A DNA stretch of 64,000 nucleotides from Pomphorhynchus laevis (GCA_012934845.2 WNNJ02003454.1:1-64000), one strand, 5' to 3'. Shown: positions 8,961 to 20,793, counted from the first letter of the stretch. Numbers and translations are program-made. Notes: generated by a model not told the origin, from the letters alone.

Positions 8961-11472
8961 ATGCAGATGCATCTGTGTAAAAAGCGGCGCATCGAGTATA
9001 ACTCGCTGGAGGACATCTCGTTGATCAGTTGGAATTTAGGGACCGTTAGGAATCTAGTACAATATTCCAATTTTGATCATGGAGATGTCCTCTTTCTGAA
9101 GGAGGCGCGTTCTCCCCAAGTTTTAAAAATTTTAGCCAGACATTACGAAGATTACACAATGTTCACATACCAAGTTGACAGTAGATTAAAGCTCACCCTG
9201 CTCTCAATTACAAGCAAGCGTTTGAACGTTTGCTTGATTTCAGAGGAGTCCAGCGAGGTGGGATCTTGTCAACTTCTGAAATTTTTCCGTTTCCCGTCGT
9301 CCGGTTTTCGTAGCAAACTGCTACGTAAAACCGGGTGGATGGCAGACGTAGGAGAGTAAGAAGGCCATCAAGAAACTTATGGTTAAGGTGTTCAATGCTA
9401 GCGCACAATACATTGTCGGTGACCTTAATGACTATGGAGGGGCTCGGGTGGGATCCCTGATTGACCAAATCGGGGAGGTCATAATCCCACTAGAGGGAAC
9501 TTTTCTCCGCCGTCATACAGGTTACCAATCAATTTTAGATATAGCAATTAATTTCAAAAATGTTAAATTAAAACTAAAGTGGTTAAAAAATATCGAATGG
9601 GACTGGTTCAATGACGGGCATAAGCTTGTATACTGGGCTTGGAAGGAAGAAATGGTCAAAAAACGATTTCAACCGACCAAGGCTGGTATACAGGCTTACA
9701 ACAAAGAAATCCAAGTTTTTTAACCAATAATAATGATAAGAATATTAATGGCATCTTGAATTATATATTGAATGCATTTGAGAATGTGTGTGAATATATA
9801 AAAATCTTCAATGAATTGAGTGTAAATAGTAGAATGAATGGTTTTAATGACTTCAGTCCAAATTTTATAAATAATCAGTTGTGTTTTTTAAAAAATAATA
9901 ATTTTTTATATACATTTAATAAAGAAATATTTAATTTAGCTAATAAATACCTAATTACAAAAAGGCCACCTATGCTTAAATACAACCCAAAGGTCCTGTT
10001 CATAAAAAAGCTTCTCTGGGGATTAAGAGCTGATCCTGATCCGTCTGACCAGAGCAGGTTTCTCATGTGCCGACTCCAAGATCAACTCGATGAAGAGTCG
10101 TTGAAGCGGGATGCAAAGAAGCTACTGTCCTATAAGAATTTCTCGAAGGAATGGTGGTCTACCATAAGGAAGACCACATTCCGGTCTTGGAGGGCAGCGG
10201 CTTCTAGGTGGATCGCTTCAAAGGGAATTGGACCAGTCTTACAAGACAAAAAATAGGCACTTAGCCAATGCAATAATATGCTCCGAAGATGTGCAGCTTC
10301 AAACGAGGTTGAAGCTTACTTTCCAAAATATTAACCCGTTGAAATAAGATGTCACGCCTGAAGATCTCTTGGACGCGTGGCCGATCACGCCTAAGACGTC
10401 ATCTAATGGCGTCTCAGCGTGCGCGGCCGCCACCAAGTTGATCGATGAGGAACTCCGAGAGCAAATCGCGGCTAGACTGCTAGCTTCACCGCTAGCGGCC
10501 TGGCCAGATATTGCAATCGGAAAAGTGATATTTCTTCCAAAGGGTCAATGGGTGTCAACAGCTAAGGACACAAGACCAATTACCATATCCAATAATATGG
10601 TGATGGTCTATGAGAAAGCTCTGGCAAGATACCTGGCTCGCCACTACGAATCTCGGGAATTGTTGGGTAAGCATATTCATGTGTTTCGTAGTGGTAGGGG
10701 AACTGTAAAAGCAGTCAGGGCTCTGCAAAGTTTTATCACCAAGGATACACGGCCTGCGCTGCTGTATTCTCTGGAAGTGTCTGCAGCTTTTGACAAACTT
10801 ACACTCGACTCAGTAACGGAAACGTTGAAAAAAGATGATGTTCCACTGAACATTCTGCGTCGAGTGTGGGGAATTTTGGAGAGCAGAAGCTTTTATTTAG
10901 AAGACGACAAGGGTTCCTTTTATAAACTATCCAAGGATCTTCCTCAAAGGTCCCCTTTATCGCCAATCCTTTATATGATTACGACAAGGGGAGTCTTAGA
11001 TGGACTCTTGGATAGGAACACTAGTGGTACTATATATGCGGACGATATATCACTGGTGTTCAAAAGGGACTCTCTGTCTGACAGCAGATTCGAAGACAGA
11101 GTGAAATCTGTGGTGAATGGGATTGCTAGACGCCTATCTAAGTTGGGTTTGTCGTTAAACCCAGCGAAAAGCAATTTCATCCACTACAGATTTCGCAAAC
11201 CAGGACGCCATACTAAACTATTTGTTGCTCTTCCGGGAAATTTGAAGAGACAAGTAAGGATACTGGGATCTGTCTTCGAATCCAGACTGCACTGGAGATC
11301 AGACATGTCTAAATGTTTTAAATTAGTGAAAAAAGGTATACAGTTGTTCTGGCGTGCAAGACGTTTAAATGTCACTCTGAATAGGTGTATAGTAGTGCTC
11401 AATGCTTTTGTGTTTAGTGGGCTATACTTCTACTCAAATAATCGGCCACCAGAACAACGTTATAGATTTTAA
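8961..11472 (+). pseudogene. LINE-A1 ORF2 (endonuclease-reverse transcriptase), broken
   Basis: The endonuclease start is seen as ISLISWNLGTVRN and DVLFLKEAR (8961-9150), its later part as YIVGDLNDYGG (about 9409) and DIAI (about 9537). Linker pieces run 9639-10256. RT lies at 10369-11472: DTRPITISNNMVMVYEKAL, SLEVSAAFDKL, LPQRSPLSPILY (degenerate GVPQGSPLSP) and IYADDISLVF with catalytic aspartates, ending in NNRPPEQRYRF, which matches RGRPPEQRLMF in the intact LINE-A2. Several frame changes separate the parts. 11473-11930 is AT-rich 3' tail with no gene. Confidence 0.85.
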
Positions 11473-11963
11473 AAAGGCTTTTAGAAATAATTAAAAAAGA
11501 ATTCATTAATGATAAATATATGAAAAATAAATTAATTAAAATATATGCAAAATTTTATAATGTAAAAATAAAAAATTTTGAATGATTTATTTTTTTGTAT
11601 GAACTGATTGATTTTATTGCGTTTTTTATATTCTGGATTTTTAATTTAAAGAATCTCATGTAAATTATTTGTTTTATTAAGAAAATGTAACTAGAATTTT
11701 ATTGTTTAAATGTTTGTTTATTTCGCTAATCGTCTTTACCGCCACAAATCTAAAAAGAAAAGCTTCGACACTCAAAAGGCAAATGCTTCCCGAAGGCGGG
11801 TTTGCAGAAGAGCGCATTTTGGGCGTGAAGATTTAATTATAATATTTATCAATGTACAATGTTTAATGTTTAATGTTTTTTACTTTAATAAATTCTTACT
11901 AATAAAAATAAATAATCATCACTTCACAGGATTTACAACGAGTATCCATACATGTGCTCATTG

Positions 11964-13010
11964 CTACGCTTGTTTTTTAGAGCTGCGAAAAATATTACGG
12001 AGAGTTAAAGGCCTTCGATATACCACAATAGGTCGCTTCAGCGTTGAACTATCTCTATCGCTAACTGATCTAAGGGCATTGTGGATATCCCGCTGCAACC
12101 GTAAAAGAGCTGGGTGGTAATTGAAAGTTGAGAATAATTGCTTATCGTCTTCAGCGTTTTTCGTTTTTATTAGCAGACAGTTTCTGTTCATTTTTCTAAC
12201 TTCGCGAAATTGCCGTTTTATTTGGTGAGCGGAATATCCTCTGTTTATGAATTTCTCGTATAATATAGATATGTGGTTTTCCAAGTTTAAGCGAGTTGAG
12301 CATAATTTCTTAGCTCTTATGGCTTCATTCCTTATGAGCATTCGTTTGGTTTTGGGATGGTGCGCACTGCTCGCGTGTATCAATGAACGCGTCTGTAAGA
12401 ATTTGCGGTGTACTGTTGATTCCCAAACATTGTTTATGCCTCGCTTAAGGGCAACATCTAAGAATGCGACCATTTTTGCAGATAAGTGAAATTACACTTG
12501 CAGATTTCATTACTGCAAGTGAAATTCAATTCCGATGCACAATTAAGCCCTTTTATAAATTCTACGAGCTTATCTTTGCCATGGTCCCAAACACAGAAAA
12601 CATCATCGACGTATCGCAGCCACATGCTTGGCTTTAATAGCGCGTTATTTATATAATTGTCATCACCTGCAGCTACATAGAGACATGCGTAAGTCGGGCC
12701 TACCGGAGTCCTCATAGCTGGTCCTATCAATTGCTTGTGTAACGTGCCTTCAAAATCAAAGATATTTGACGTTAAGACACATTCTAAGAGAGCACCAATA
12801 TCATCGATTTCTTTTTCTGTGAATTTGGATTTGTGTAAATGTCATATTATTGCTTTAATTCCTTTTTGATGCTCTATAGATGTAAATAATGCTTCAACAT
12901 CCAGCGTACAGAGGAGTGAGGAAGGACGTATAGAGTCTCAGTACTTTTCGAAAACACGTATGAAGTCGTCAGTGCTTGCTATAAACGAGTTAGTTGATGC
13001 ATAACTAACT
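11964..13010 (-). pseudogene. Penelope-like element fragment PLE-G (RT only)
   Basis: Minus-strand RT remnant in two frames. 12458-12730 has GPAMRTPVGPTYACLY and the catalytic LRYVDDVFCVW; 11964-12473 has FLDVALKRG, the post-RT helical region (SLIHASSAHHPKTKRML) and a basic tail. The upstream RT core continues to about 13010. No GIY-YIG domain remains at the left end, where AT-rich LINE-A1 tail begins. A short palindrome (about 12985-13018) lies at its right edge. It is distinct from PLE-A1 and D. Confidence 0.8.
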
Positions 13011-13500
13011 CGTTTTTTTCGAAACATAGTCGATGGTGCACTGATAGAGGATTCGAGGAGTCGGTTTGTGCTTGCGCGAATCAGAGTTCGCTAATATGAG
13101 TCAGCGTGCTGTTTTATATGTGATTTTAATGTTGATTTTTACTGTTACTCGGTATGGAAACTATTATTAAGTATACAAAAAATCATAGATTTAAGTTTAG
13201 AGATAATTATTAAAAGTAATTGTTCTATAATGGATAAAAAGGGTATAAAAATTAAATCAGACAATAAATCAAATCAGCTAATTGAGTCTACGTATTTAAT
13301 ATAATTATAAAATAAACAAAACATAATAATGCTAAATCAAAATTTAATAATTAAATAATAAAATTAATAATTGTTTTTAGATTTTCTATAATTTAAATCA
13401 AGTTAAAAAAATGAAATTTAAAATAAACGTCATTTTTATGAATTGACTAATAAATAACAGACGTTGTATCAGAATAAGAATTAGAGGTCATCAGGAGGAA

Positions 13501-13557
13501 CTGCTATGCTATCAGGTTTCGGCCCCCAACTCATCTACCCTGCATAGCAGCGGGGCC
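13501..13557 (-). ncRNA. candidate pseudoknot in PLE-C 3' region
   Basis: Two interleaved complementary pairs: 13501-13509 with 13542-13550 (9 bp), and 13521-13526 with 13552-13557 (6 bp GC-only). In element sense the order is helix 1, helix 2, 15-nt spacer, helix 1', 11-nt spacer starting GAAAC, helix 2'. This is the strand order of HDV-like ribozymes, but no catalytic cytosine region or P4 can be assigned. Confidence 0.5.
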
Positions 13558-13738
13558 AAATACATGCTAATGATGTATTTCCTCTGAAATAACTATCTAG
13601 TATCTTATTCTAATACAAAGTATATTATTTATTATCCATCCATAAAAATTTGCCACTATAGAGTTTAAATTTATTCTTTATAATATTGTGTTGATTTTTA
13701 TATTTTACTATTTTCTGCTTGATGTTATTTTTATATTG

Positions 13739-14116
13739 TTGTATCGATCACTCATTATAGACTTGCGAAATAAAGTTTGAAACGTTTTTATTGGAGCTTT
13801 CGACCAAACGGTTTTTGTCAACAGATAAAAAAATCAAACAGAATTAAAATGACAGTACAGAGATACAAGTTTTATACTATGAATACCACGGAAGAAGTCC
13901 ATTCGTTTACGTGATACCGTCCACAATTTCATGTGATACTGGTAATTGTAGTGACCAGTTAGACTTATTTCCGGCCATCGGATTCGCTTCGGAATTTATT
14001 AAGATTGATTCTTTTATAAGACGACGTTGCAAGTTGTTTTCAACACAGATAATCTTAGCTTTTCCAAAGTCAATCCCATGATCGGTCGATAGGACGTGGT
14101 TGACAATGGCAGACGA
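13739..14116 (-). repeat. PLE-D 3' pseudo-LTR copy
   Basis: 378 bp directly repeated at 16297-16674 with few differences. It contains the hammerhead-like motif and the C-terminal end of the PLE-D coding region. The repeat reflects partial head-to-tail tandem insertion typical of PLEs. Confidence 0.9.
13798..13824 (-). ncRNA. degenerate hammerhead-like core, PLE-D left repeat
   Basis: Minus strand CTGTTGA, a short ACC/GGT hairpin, then GAAAG. The core position A6 is U, so cleavage is doubtful. Confidence 0.4.
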
Positions 14117-16312
14117 GGAGTCACCCCGTTTTAGCGCATATCGATGCTGATAAATGCGCTTGGAGAATGTTTGTCGGGTTTGTCCTACATAACCCGCGTC
14201 ACAATCTTGGCAAGGAATGCGGTATACGCCACTTACAGGAGACAATTTTGGTTTCTTTTTAAACATCCCAGATAAAGTGCAACATCTTTTGTGGTAAATT
14301 CGAATATTCGTCAATCCTGAGCGCTTTAGATCGTTTTGTAGTGATCTGCTGCACGAGTTGTTGATAAAGGTAGTGCCAATATACGATGTCAGACTTGGGA
14401 CTGTGTTTGTTCTAACCTCATCAGGGTTAGATAAGTTCATGCGACGACGTAGGAGTTTTTTGACTGTTTTTCAGCCATAATGATTGCCTATTTTGGGTAT
14501 CCTCTTTGTGTTAGTTTTTTCTTTATGGTCATTTGTTCGTAAAAATCGGTTCGTTTAGATGAGCAAATAAGAGCCGGTCGTGTCAACAAAGAAATCGCAG
14601 TAGATATTTTGTAGCGATCTGACATATGTCTGTGCCAAGGTGGCGGGCAGCAAGAAATACCTGGTTTTCTGAACACTGATGTAATGACGCTGCTATCGTA
14701 TCGCTTGACCAAGACGTCCAAGAAGGAAATAGAGCTGGTACTGCTCTCGAAACACATTCCATTGGATTGCAGAGTCTTTCCCATTGAGAGAGCTTTCTAA
14801 TTCATTCAGTGATGGTTTCTCACTCAGCGCCATAAAGATATCGTCGACATATCTCCACCAGTATTTCAGGGACGGTATAAAAGAGTAAACATCCGCCTCC
14901 TAGGAACTCATATAGATGTTTGCGAGTGTCGGTCCTAACGGAGAGCCCATGACTACACCATCGATCTGATCATAAATATTTCCATTGAACAAGAATGAAT
15001 TTTTGGAGGTGCACCATTGTATGAGACTCGACCATTGGGATATTGTGAGTTTCGGTGTTGTGCAATGCTCAGTGAGGAGTTTACTTGCCATTTGAATGGA
15101 AGGCTCCAGCGGAACGTTCGTGAAAAAGGACTTCACATCGGCAGTTGCAAAGAAGTACGAAGATCTGTACACCTGGCTTAAAGAACAGGCAAAGTGAGGT
15201 CCATCCTTTATGAAAGACGATGTCCGTGGCATGTTAGAAACGATAAAACTGTTGATCATTTTGGCCAGATTATGACTGAATGAACCGTAGCTAGCGATAA
15301 TAAGCCTCATTTGAAGAACATGCTTGTGTATCTTAGGGAGAAGATACATAAAGCTGTTCTTGGATCTGTTGGAAAAAGCCTTCTTGTACCAACTTTCATC
15401 AATTGCCTTTGTAGTCAGTAATTCTTTCAACTCATGATTAAATAGTTTTTCGCAATTAATTGTTGAATCTTTGTTGAAAAGTTTAAACTTGTTTCCTTGA
15501 AGTAGACTTATTCCAGATTCGATGTACACATTTTTGTCCAATACCACTAACGAACGACCCTTATCGGCCTTGCAGATAATAATCGATTCATCTTTCCTCA
15601 AGCGCTTAAGAGCCCTGAGTTCTTCGCCTGTCATATTCATTTGGATGCGATTAAGACATGAGCGGGATTGGAAATCATTCGTGGTCACAGCAAATGTGGC
15701 TGACGATGATAAGTTGTTTAGCATAATTTCGGAATCACATCTGATCTTGATGGGATGTATGCGTGGGGTAGGAATAAAATCAGGTCCCCAGTTTAAAACT
15801 GTGACTTCAACATCTGATAACGGACGTTGGGAATAATTAGGGATGATTGCAGTAACATGCTGGATTGTCGGATTGGATATCTACTTATCGTGTTTAATTG
15901 TGATGTCCATAGTTAGAGATTTTATGGTATTGTTAATGAACGACTGTATGGACAGGATGTCTACCAAGTCCACCCAAGAGATATCATACCAGAGAAGTAG
16001 TAATCGTCGACGTATAATTTGAATTCGAGATCTCGCTTCATTCATAGCGAAGCGCATTAAGCGACGGCTGAAGATTCTTTGAAGGTGCGATCCTTCGAAA
16101 CCAATAATACCTGACTTAATGGTGGCACAAGTAGGTATTACATTACAATTGAGGCATCGTTTAAGAAAACGTATCGATAAGTAAGCACTTGTTAACTTCT
16201 CTGAACTGACAATCTGTAAAACTGCTTTGAATAAGCATTGATCGTATTGCTTGGTATAATTAGACATAGTTGCGTGCAAGTCTTTTATTAGATTTTTGTA
16301 TCGATCACTCAT
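13907..16312 (-). pseudogene. PLE-D RT plus GIY-YIG polyprotein, broken
   Basis: The N-terminal part starts at MSDRYKNL (about 16312), mostly helical and basic, to 15881. RT part 14900-15724: ICKADKGRSLVVLD, FMYLLPKIHKH, ATADVKSFFTNV, DGVVMGSPLGPTLANIYM. The C-terminal RT part 14488-14784 contains SISFLDVLVKRYD. GIY-YIG at 13907-14440: SGVYRIPCQDCDAGYVGQTR, then basic residues and a histidine (VNHVLSTDHG). All PLE domains are present in order, with several frame breaks. MGSPLGP and GVYRIPC differ strongly from PLE-A1, so it is a separate family. Confidence 0.88.
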
Positions 16313-16674
16313 TATAGACTTGCGAAATAAAGTTTGAAACGTTTTTATTGGAGCTTTCGACCAAACGGTCCTTGTCAACAGATAAAAAAAATCAAACAGA
16401 ATTAAAATGACAGTACAGAGATACAAGTTTTATACTATGAATACCACGGAAGAAGTCCATTCGTTTACGTGATACCGTCCACAATTTCATGCGATACTGG
16501 TAATCGTAGTGACCAGTTAGACTTATTTCCGGCCATCGGATTCGCTTCGGAATTTATTAAGATTGATTCTTTTATAAGACGACGTTGCAAGTTGTTTTCA
16601 ACACAGATAATCTTAGCTTTTCCAAAGTCAATCCCATGATCGGTCGATAGAACGTGGTTGACAATGGCAGACGA
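16297..16674 (-). repeat. PLE-D 5' pseudo-LTR copy
   Basis: Direct repeat of 13739-14116 on the other side of PLE-D, truncated inside the GIY-YIG region. Confidence 0.9.
16355..16381 (-). ncRNA. hammerhead-like core, PLE-D right repeat
   Basis: As at 13798-13824 but with a better 4-bp GACC/GGTC stem before GAAAG. Still CTGTTGA in place of CTGANGA. Confidence 0.45.
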
Positions 16675-16802
16675 AAAGTTATTTTAATAGTAACCTAGTT
16701 TAAAATGTGTATCTATTAAATTATTTAAATGATTTTGAAGAAAGCCAGTATCATTACATATTGTTGCAATTCTTAAAATTTCATTATTTAATGTATTATA
16801 TT

Positions 16803-17250
16803 TTATATTATATGGTATGCATGAATGCTCATGCAAAAAATGTTTCTTGTAAATTTAAATATGTCATCTTTGAGATATAAATTAATAGTAGTTTTAATTA
16901 ATGTTAATTTAATGTTCATATCTAGATATACACTTTCTTTATCATCAATATTGGTTTTGTTAAGAATAAGGCTTTTTGGATAAATTTGATCACTAATTGA
17001 ATAAACATTATTAGAATTAAATACACATATATCAACAATGTATCGAAACATATATTTCATATATTTATATAGTTTAGATTTAGTTTTTACACAATTATGA
17101 ACACATTCATATTTTATAAAGCTTAAAAAAAGTCAGCTATCATTGGGCTACTATTACCACCCATTGGAACACATAATTTTGATTTATCAAAATATTTAAG
17201 GATTATTAATTCAATTTTATCCATATATTTACTTTATGTTTAATTTTTGT
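16803..17250 (-). pseudogene. PLE-C1 RT, C-terminal half
   Basis: Minus strand reads CVPMGGNSSPMIADFF (about 17130-17180, the fingers-palm motif before the active site), then YMFRYIVDICVFN at 17030-17055, where the catalytic YxDD is altered to YIVD, and SLILNKTNIDDKESVYLDMN. Very low GC and poor in cysteine. Strongly similar to the copies at 58510-58800 and 61695-62225. Broken. Confidence 0.8.
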
Positions 17251-17282
17251 TAGATATGCGTTATAATTATTATAACATATAT

Positions 17283-19262
17283 ACTCCGCCATGCTTTTCG
17301 AGTCTATCACCGCTCTCTCAGACGTGATTTCCGCTCGATCACTCCGTCTTTCCGTGATTCCTATCTTGCTCTTCGCCGGTCTCATCTCAACCTACTACGT
17401 ACCAAATGCAACTCCTTCTGGCAGCATAAAATCATCACTTCATTCAACTCTAAGACTCTCTGGCATACTTTTAACTCAATCCTTGCACGCTCCTCTTCGC
17501 CGTGCAACATCAATGCCAATGATTATTCGTCATTTCTCCAGACTAAAGTATCCACGTTGCTCTCTCACACCCCGGTCTCCATCCTATCCCACTCTGCCCA
17601 GTCTAATCTCATCCTCCCGGAACTCTTTCATCTTCTCCCAGTCTCACCTACAGAAGTATTATCTGTCCTCATATCGTTGCCCAACAAAACCTCACCTTCC
17701 GATCCCCTGCCTACTCACATATTAAAATCTATATGCTCATCGATATCCCCATTTTTCACAACTTTGTTTAACTCGTCCATCCGCAGTCGTATCTTCCCTT
17801 CACACTGGAAATCCGCAATCGTTAGTCCCCTCCTTAAGAAACAATCGCTCGACCCCTCCCTTCCTTCTAGCTATCGCCCCATTTCACTACTCTTTACTCT
17901 TTCTAAGCTCTTAGAACGCTTCATCTTAATACAAATCAACGCTTATCTCTCCTCATCCAATCTGTACCCTCCTTTCCAATCCGCTTTCCGCTCTAATCAC
18001 TCGACAGAAATCGCATGCATAAAAGTGTACAACGACTTACTCATTTCTCGAGACAAGGCTCTATATAGTGTTCTCATCTCCCTCGACCTCTCCTCCGCAT
18101 TCGACATTGTCGACCACTCCTTCCTCCTTTCTCGCCTTCGTTATGATTACGGCTTTTCTTCCTCCTCCGTAGCTTGGTTCGCCTCATATCTATCCGACCG
18201 TTCCTTTCGCGTCTGTTCTAATTCATCATCCTCCCCTCCCATCCCTATTTTTTGCGGGGTTCCACAAGGTTCAGTCCTAGGTCCCCTGCTTTTCTCTCTG
18301 TTGCTGGGCGATCTCTCTCCATTTATCAAACCTTACTCCTTTAAGGTCATGCAATATGCCTATGACATTCTAATCTATACTCATGCACCAGCACATCGCA
18401 TACACGATATCGGCATTTCTGCCTCCAAACTGTCTTTCTTCTATCTACAAACGTCTCTCCAATCTCCATCTCGTTCTAAACCCCGAAAAGTCCAAAATAA
18501 TGTGGATCCTCCCCCGTACACTAAACATATCTCCTTTCACTGTATATTTTGCCTCATCGATCATCCCCATAGTCCACAATCTCACTTTCTTATGCTTCCA
18601 TTTCGATGATCACCTTTCCCTTAAACCCTTCGTCCGTGACAAGGTCCGCTCATCTAACTTAATTCTCCGTGACATCCGCCGTATCCGCCCCCTTATCGAC
18701 TTCCGTTCTTGTATGCCTCTTCTTTCATCGCTTCTTTTCCCTAAAATCAATTACTGCCTTAGACTTTTCGCCAATTCTCCAAAATCCATCATCCTACCCC
18801 TACAACGAATAATCAACACCGCCGTTCGAGTGCTCTTTCGTCTCCGTTGCTTCGACCACACATCCACATATTTTGCCCAACTCTCCTGGCCCACCATCCA
18901 CATCCGCATCAAACTCCGCCTTCTTCTCGTTACTTTTCGTCTCATCGCTGTCGGCTCCCCATCGTTCATCAACCTTCCTTTCTTAGACGATACTCGCCCC
19001 AACTCGCTATCGCTTCGTTCCTGTCATACCTTCTTACTCCACGTTCCTAATTACTCCAACAACTACGGTCTCCGATCCTTCCTCGTCGCCGCCTCACTCG
19101 CCTGGAATCAACTCCCTCTCGACGTCCGCCGCGCCCCCTCCTTTATCACATTCAAACACCTCCTCCGTTCACACCTTCTCGACACCTGATTCACAGTCTT
19201 GTTTTTTTGTGTGGTCTTGTAATCGTGCGCTGGCACGCATTTGCCACTTTAAAATAAATCCT
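17283..19262 (+). mobile_element. LINE-B1, 5'-truncated CR1/L2-like LINE in PLE-C1
   Basis: GC-richer, C-rich plus-strand insert, starting in the endonuclease-RT linker and ending in a short 3' untranslated region with a T-run. PLE-C sequence continues on both sides. The 3' end matches the second copy ending at 24191. Identity with LINE-B2 is high, suggesting recent activity of the family. No clear target-site duplication was found. Confidence 0.88.
17557..19189 (+). pseudogene. LINE-B1 reverse transcriptase
   Basis: 17557-18609 holds the RT: SYRPISLLFTLSKLLERF, SLDLSSAFDIVDH, FCGVPQGSVLGPLLFSLLLGDL, then MQYAYDILIYTH where the active site is altered (QYDDD in LINE-B2). After one frame change near 18400-18600, 18383-19189 continues the thumb and C-terminal region (SLAWNQLPLDVRRAPSFITF) typical of CR1/L2 LINEs. 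The linker upstream of 17557 is readable from about 17300 in another frame (SFNSKTLWHTFNS). Confidence 0.87.
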
Positions 19263-19745
19263 TTTTTTATATGTATATCTTTTTCCGAATATAAGATTAA
19301 TTAATTTTACTAACGCTTCTTTAATATCTACTAAATCTAGATTTGTATAAAGCGTACTAAAATCGTATGTATTTATATTTTGAAAATTTATTCCTTTTGT
19401 CTGTTCTAAAAATTCTTTTGTAGAATTAATACTGAAATAGTGTTTTATACCAGTATTAATTTCGATTACCTTGCAATATTTTTTAAAGTGTGCTTTAATT
19501 ACTTTAAATATTTTATTCATATAGACAGAAAGTGGTTTTAATGTATATTTAAACGCACTACATATGAACCTAGGTTTTATTGGATTTTTATGTAATTTTG
19601 GATTCCAATATAATATAGGTATAGTTTTATTATCTGATTCAATCTTTATACCTTTTTATCCATTATAGAACAGTGACTTGTAATAATTGTTTCTAAACTT
19701 AACTCACTACGTTCATATGTTGGATTTACATTTAAATCATTAGAA
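19263..19745 (-). pseudogene. PLE-C1 RT, N-terminal half
   Basis: The reading includes MNKIFKVIKAHFKKYCKVIE, YFSINSTKEFLEQTKG and TYDFSTLYTNLDLVDIKEAL (RT motif A; DFSTLYTNL is a PLE signature), plus a LYWNPKLHK segment near 19600. It matches the plus-strand copy 57597-58354. Truncated near 19755. Confidence 0.8.
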
Positions 19746-19879
19746 TTAATGATTTAAAACCTCGTGTTTTCGAGTATTATCAGAAATAATGATTTAAAAA
19801 CCCCGTGTTTCCAGTATTTTCAGCTGCTATCTTTCAGTATAGTATTTTAGTTCTTTGTCGTTTCCACCATAGATTAATA

Positions 19880-20300
19880 GGATAACAAGAATCAAAGAGT
19901 CCCGATCAAATTTTCCGATTCTTTCCAGATACTTGTTCCTTTTTTAGCGACTAGTAAAGTTCAAAACAGGAACCTATGCTGCTTGAGGTATTTGACTGAG
20001 CGTTGACGTTAAAATCGAATATTTCAAGGAAAGTATGATCTGTCTTGCCCTCATATAGGCCGAAGCACACAACTTGCATTTATATTAATTGTGTCGTTTA
20101 TGGTGGTGAAGTAAACCTCTGGATTTATTGAGCTCGGAGTAGGTTCAATTTGAACATTGTTGCAGATTTCGGTCAGATTCTGTGCATGGAGGTCACCTAC
20201 CTCAGGGAGGACTGCCTTTTTAAAGGCAGTCCTCCCTGAGGACAATAAATAATCATATTTATGAGTAATCATATTTATGATAAAATCACAACTGCTGCTC
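19880..20300 (-). pseudogene. RLE-LINE copy R1: restriction-like endonuclease domain remnant
   Basis: The minus strand encodes GDLHAQNLTEICNNVQIEP and then a degraded RLE region (EGKTDHTFLEIFDFNVNA-like, in shifted frames). It aligns by eye with IRGIVADTLTLVCNGVGLEPQLE and RMERTFFDVCTVNSNA of the better copy at 38045-38659. Heavily broken. 19756-19880 shows nothing recognisable. Confidence 0.55.
20200..20241. repeat. 42-bp palindrome at an orientation flip
   Basis: Arms 20200-20220 and 20221-20241 are reverse complements with at most one mismatch. RLE-LINE sequence is minus-strand to the left and plus-strand to the right, so the palindrome marks or lies next to an inversion junction. Confidence 0.85.
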
Positions 20301-20384
20301 AATTTTCAGATCGTAACAACTACTCAATTTTAGATCACAATTCCATCTCAATTTTCAGATAATAAACTTTTTCAAACAAAATTA

Positions 20385-20793
20385 TGTTGCGTGGTAAATC
20401 TTTGTCAGTAAAGCTATGCTGTAATTGCAATTGACCTGCAGGAAAATGCATAGGGTGTAAATGCCGGAAGTCTGGAGTACCTTGTACCAGTTGCAGAGCG
20501 CCAAATTAACAAAATAAGCTGAGTCCGTCGAGTGCTATTTCAAAAATTTACGACTCAAAACAATACTAATTGTGCAGAAATTGATGGAAGGTGCAGAAAT
20601 TGATTTCGAGAAAAATAAAGAAACGGTGGATAACATTGAATTAATGAGGAATTGTTTATCTCCTGGAACTTATATAGAAGATATATTCTATATGGGTATT
20701 TATTGGATTCCAAATCATATGCATCTACCAGTTTGTAATGCTAGCAAAGATTTTATTAAACTACTCAGTGATTGCTATAACCTTTATAATTGA
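20385..20793 (+). pseudogene. RLE-LINE N-terminal remnant: cysteine-rich domain and following segment
   Basis: 20400-20510 reads LCCNCN...AGKCIGCKCRKSGVPCTSC, matching CCNCNGNRAVCQGCRCG at 40440-40541. 20572-20793 encodes a 73-residue frame whose MGIYWIPNHMHLPVCNASKD aligns with VIGWRPNLLLLPLCKESD at about 39900-39960. Both belong to the region upstream of RT in the RLE-LINE. The frame is broken between them. Confidence 0.6.

Larger units (their letters stand above)
7020..11930 (+). mobile_element. decayed LINE-A1 (APE-endonuclease LINE)
   Basis: Plus-strand non-LTR retrotransposon with an ORF1 bearing zinc knuckles (to about 7620), an ORF2 with endonuclease (from 8961) and RT (to 11472), and an AT-rich 3' tail. 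It is related to the intact copy at 31491-35400 but clearly diverged and broken in many places. A DNA transposon (7865-8725) is inserted near the ORF1 end. Boundaries are approximate. The I/Jockey/R1 group is likely; the exact clade was not determined. Confidence 0.85.
13737..16677 (-). mobile_element. Penelope-like element PLE-D nested in PLE-C1
   Basis: Near full-length minus-strand PLE bounded by direct pseudo-LTRs. Flanks GTTATTTTTAT (about 13724-13734) and GTTATTTTAAT (from 16678) look like an 11-bp target-site duplication with one or two changes. The PLE-C sequence continues on both sides, proving the nesting. The coding region is broken in several places. Confidence 0.9.
13254..19755 (-). 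mobile_element. PLE-C1, AT-rich Penelope-like element split by nested insertions
   Basis: Minus-strand PLE-C in three pieces: 3' region 13254-13736, RT C-terminal part 16678-17282, RT N-terminal part 19263-19755. PLE-D occupies 13737-16677 and LINE-B1 17283-19262. No GIY-YIG domain follows the RT in any PLE-C copy here, so the family may lack it. The 3' untranslated region is long and holds an interleaved-helix motif at 13501-13557. It is 5'-truncated near 19755. A small plus-strand PLE-C fragment (13185-13265) abuts the 3' end. Confidence 0.8.

Noticed and set aside
13501-13557. Programmed frameshift pseudoknot
   Set aside because: It lies in the 3' untranslated region downstream of the RT stop, not at a frame junction.
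13739-16674. LTR retrotransposon bounded by direct repeats
   Set aside because: The coding region is RT of PLE type followed by GIY-YIG, and the repeats contain coding sequence, so they are PLE pseudo-LTRs. I saw no gag, protease or LTR-type integrase.
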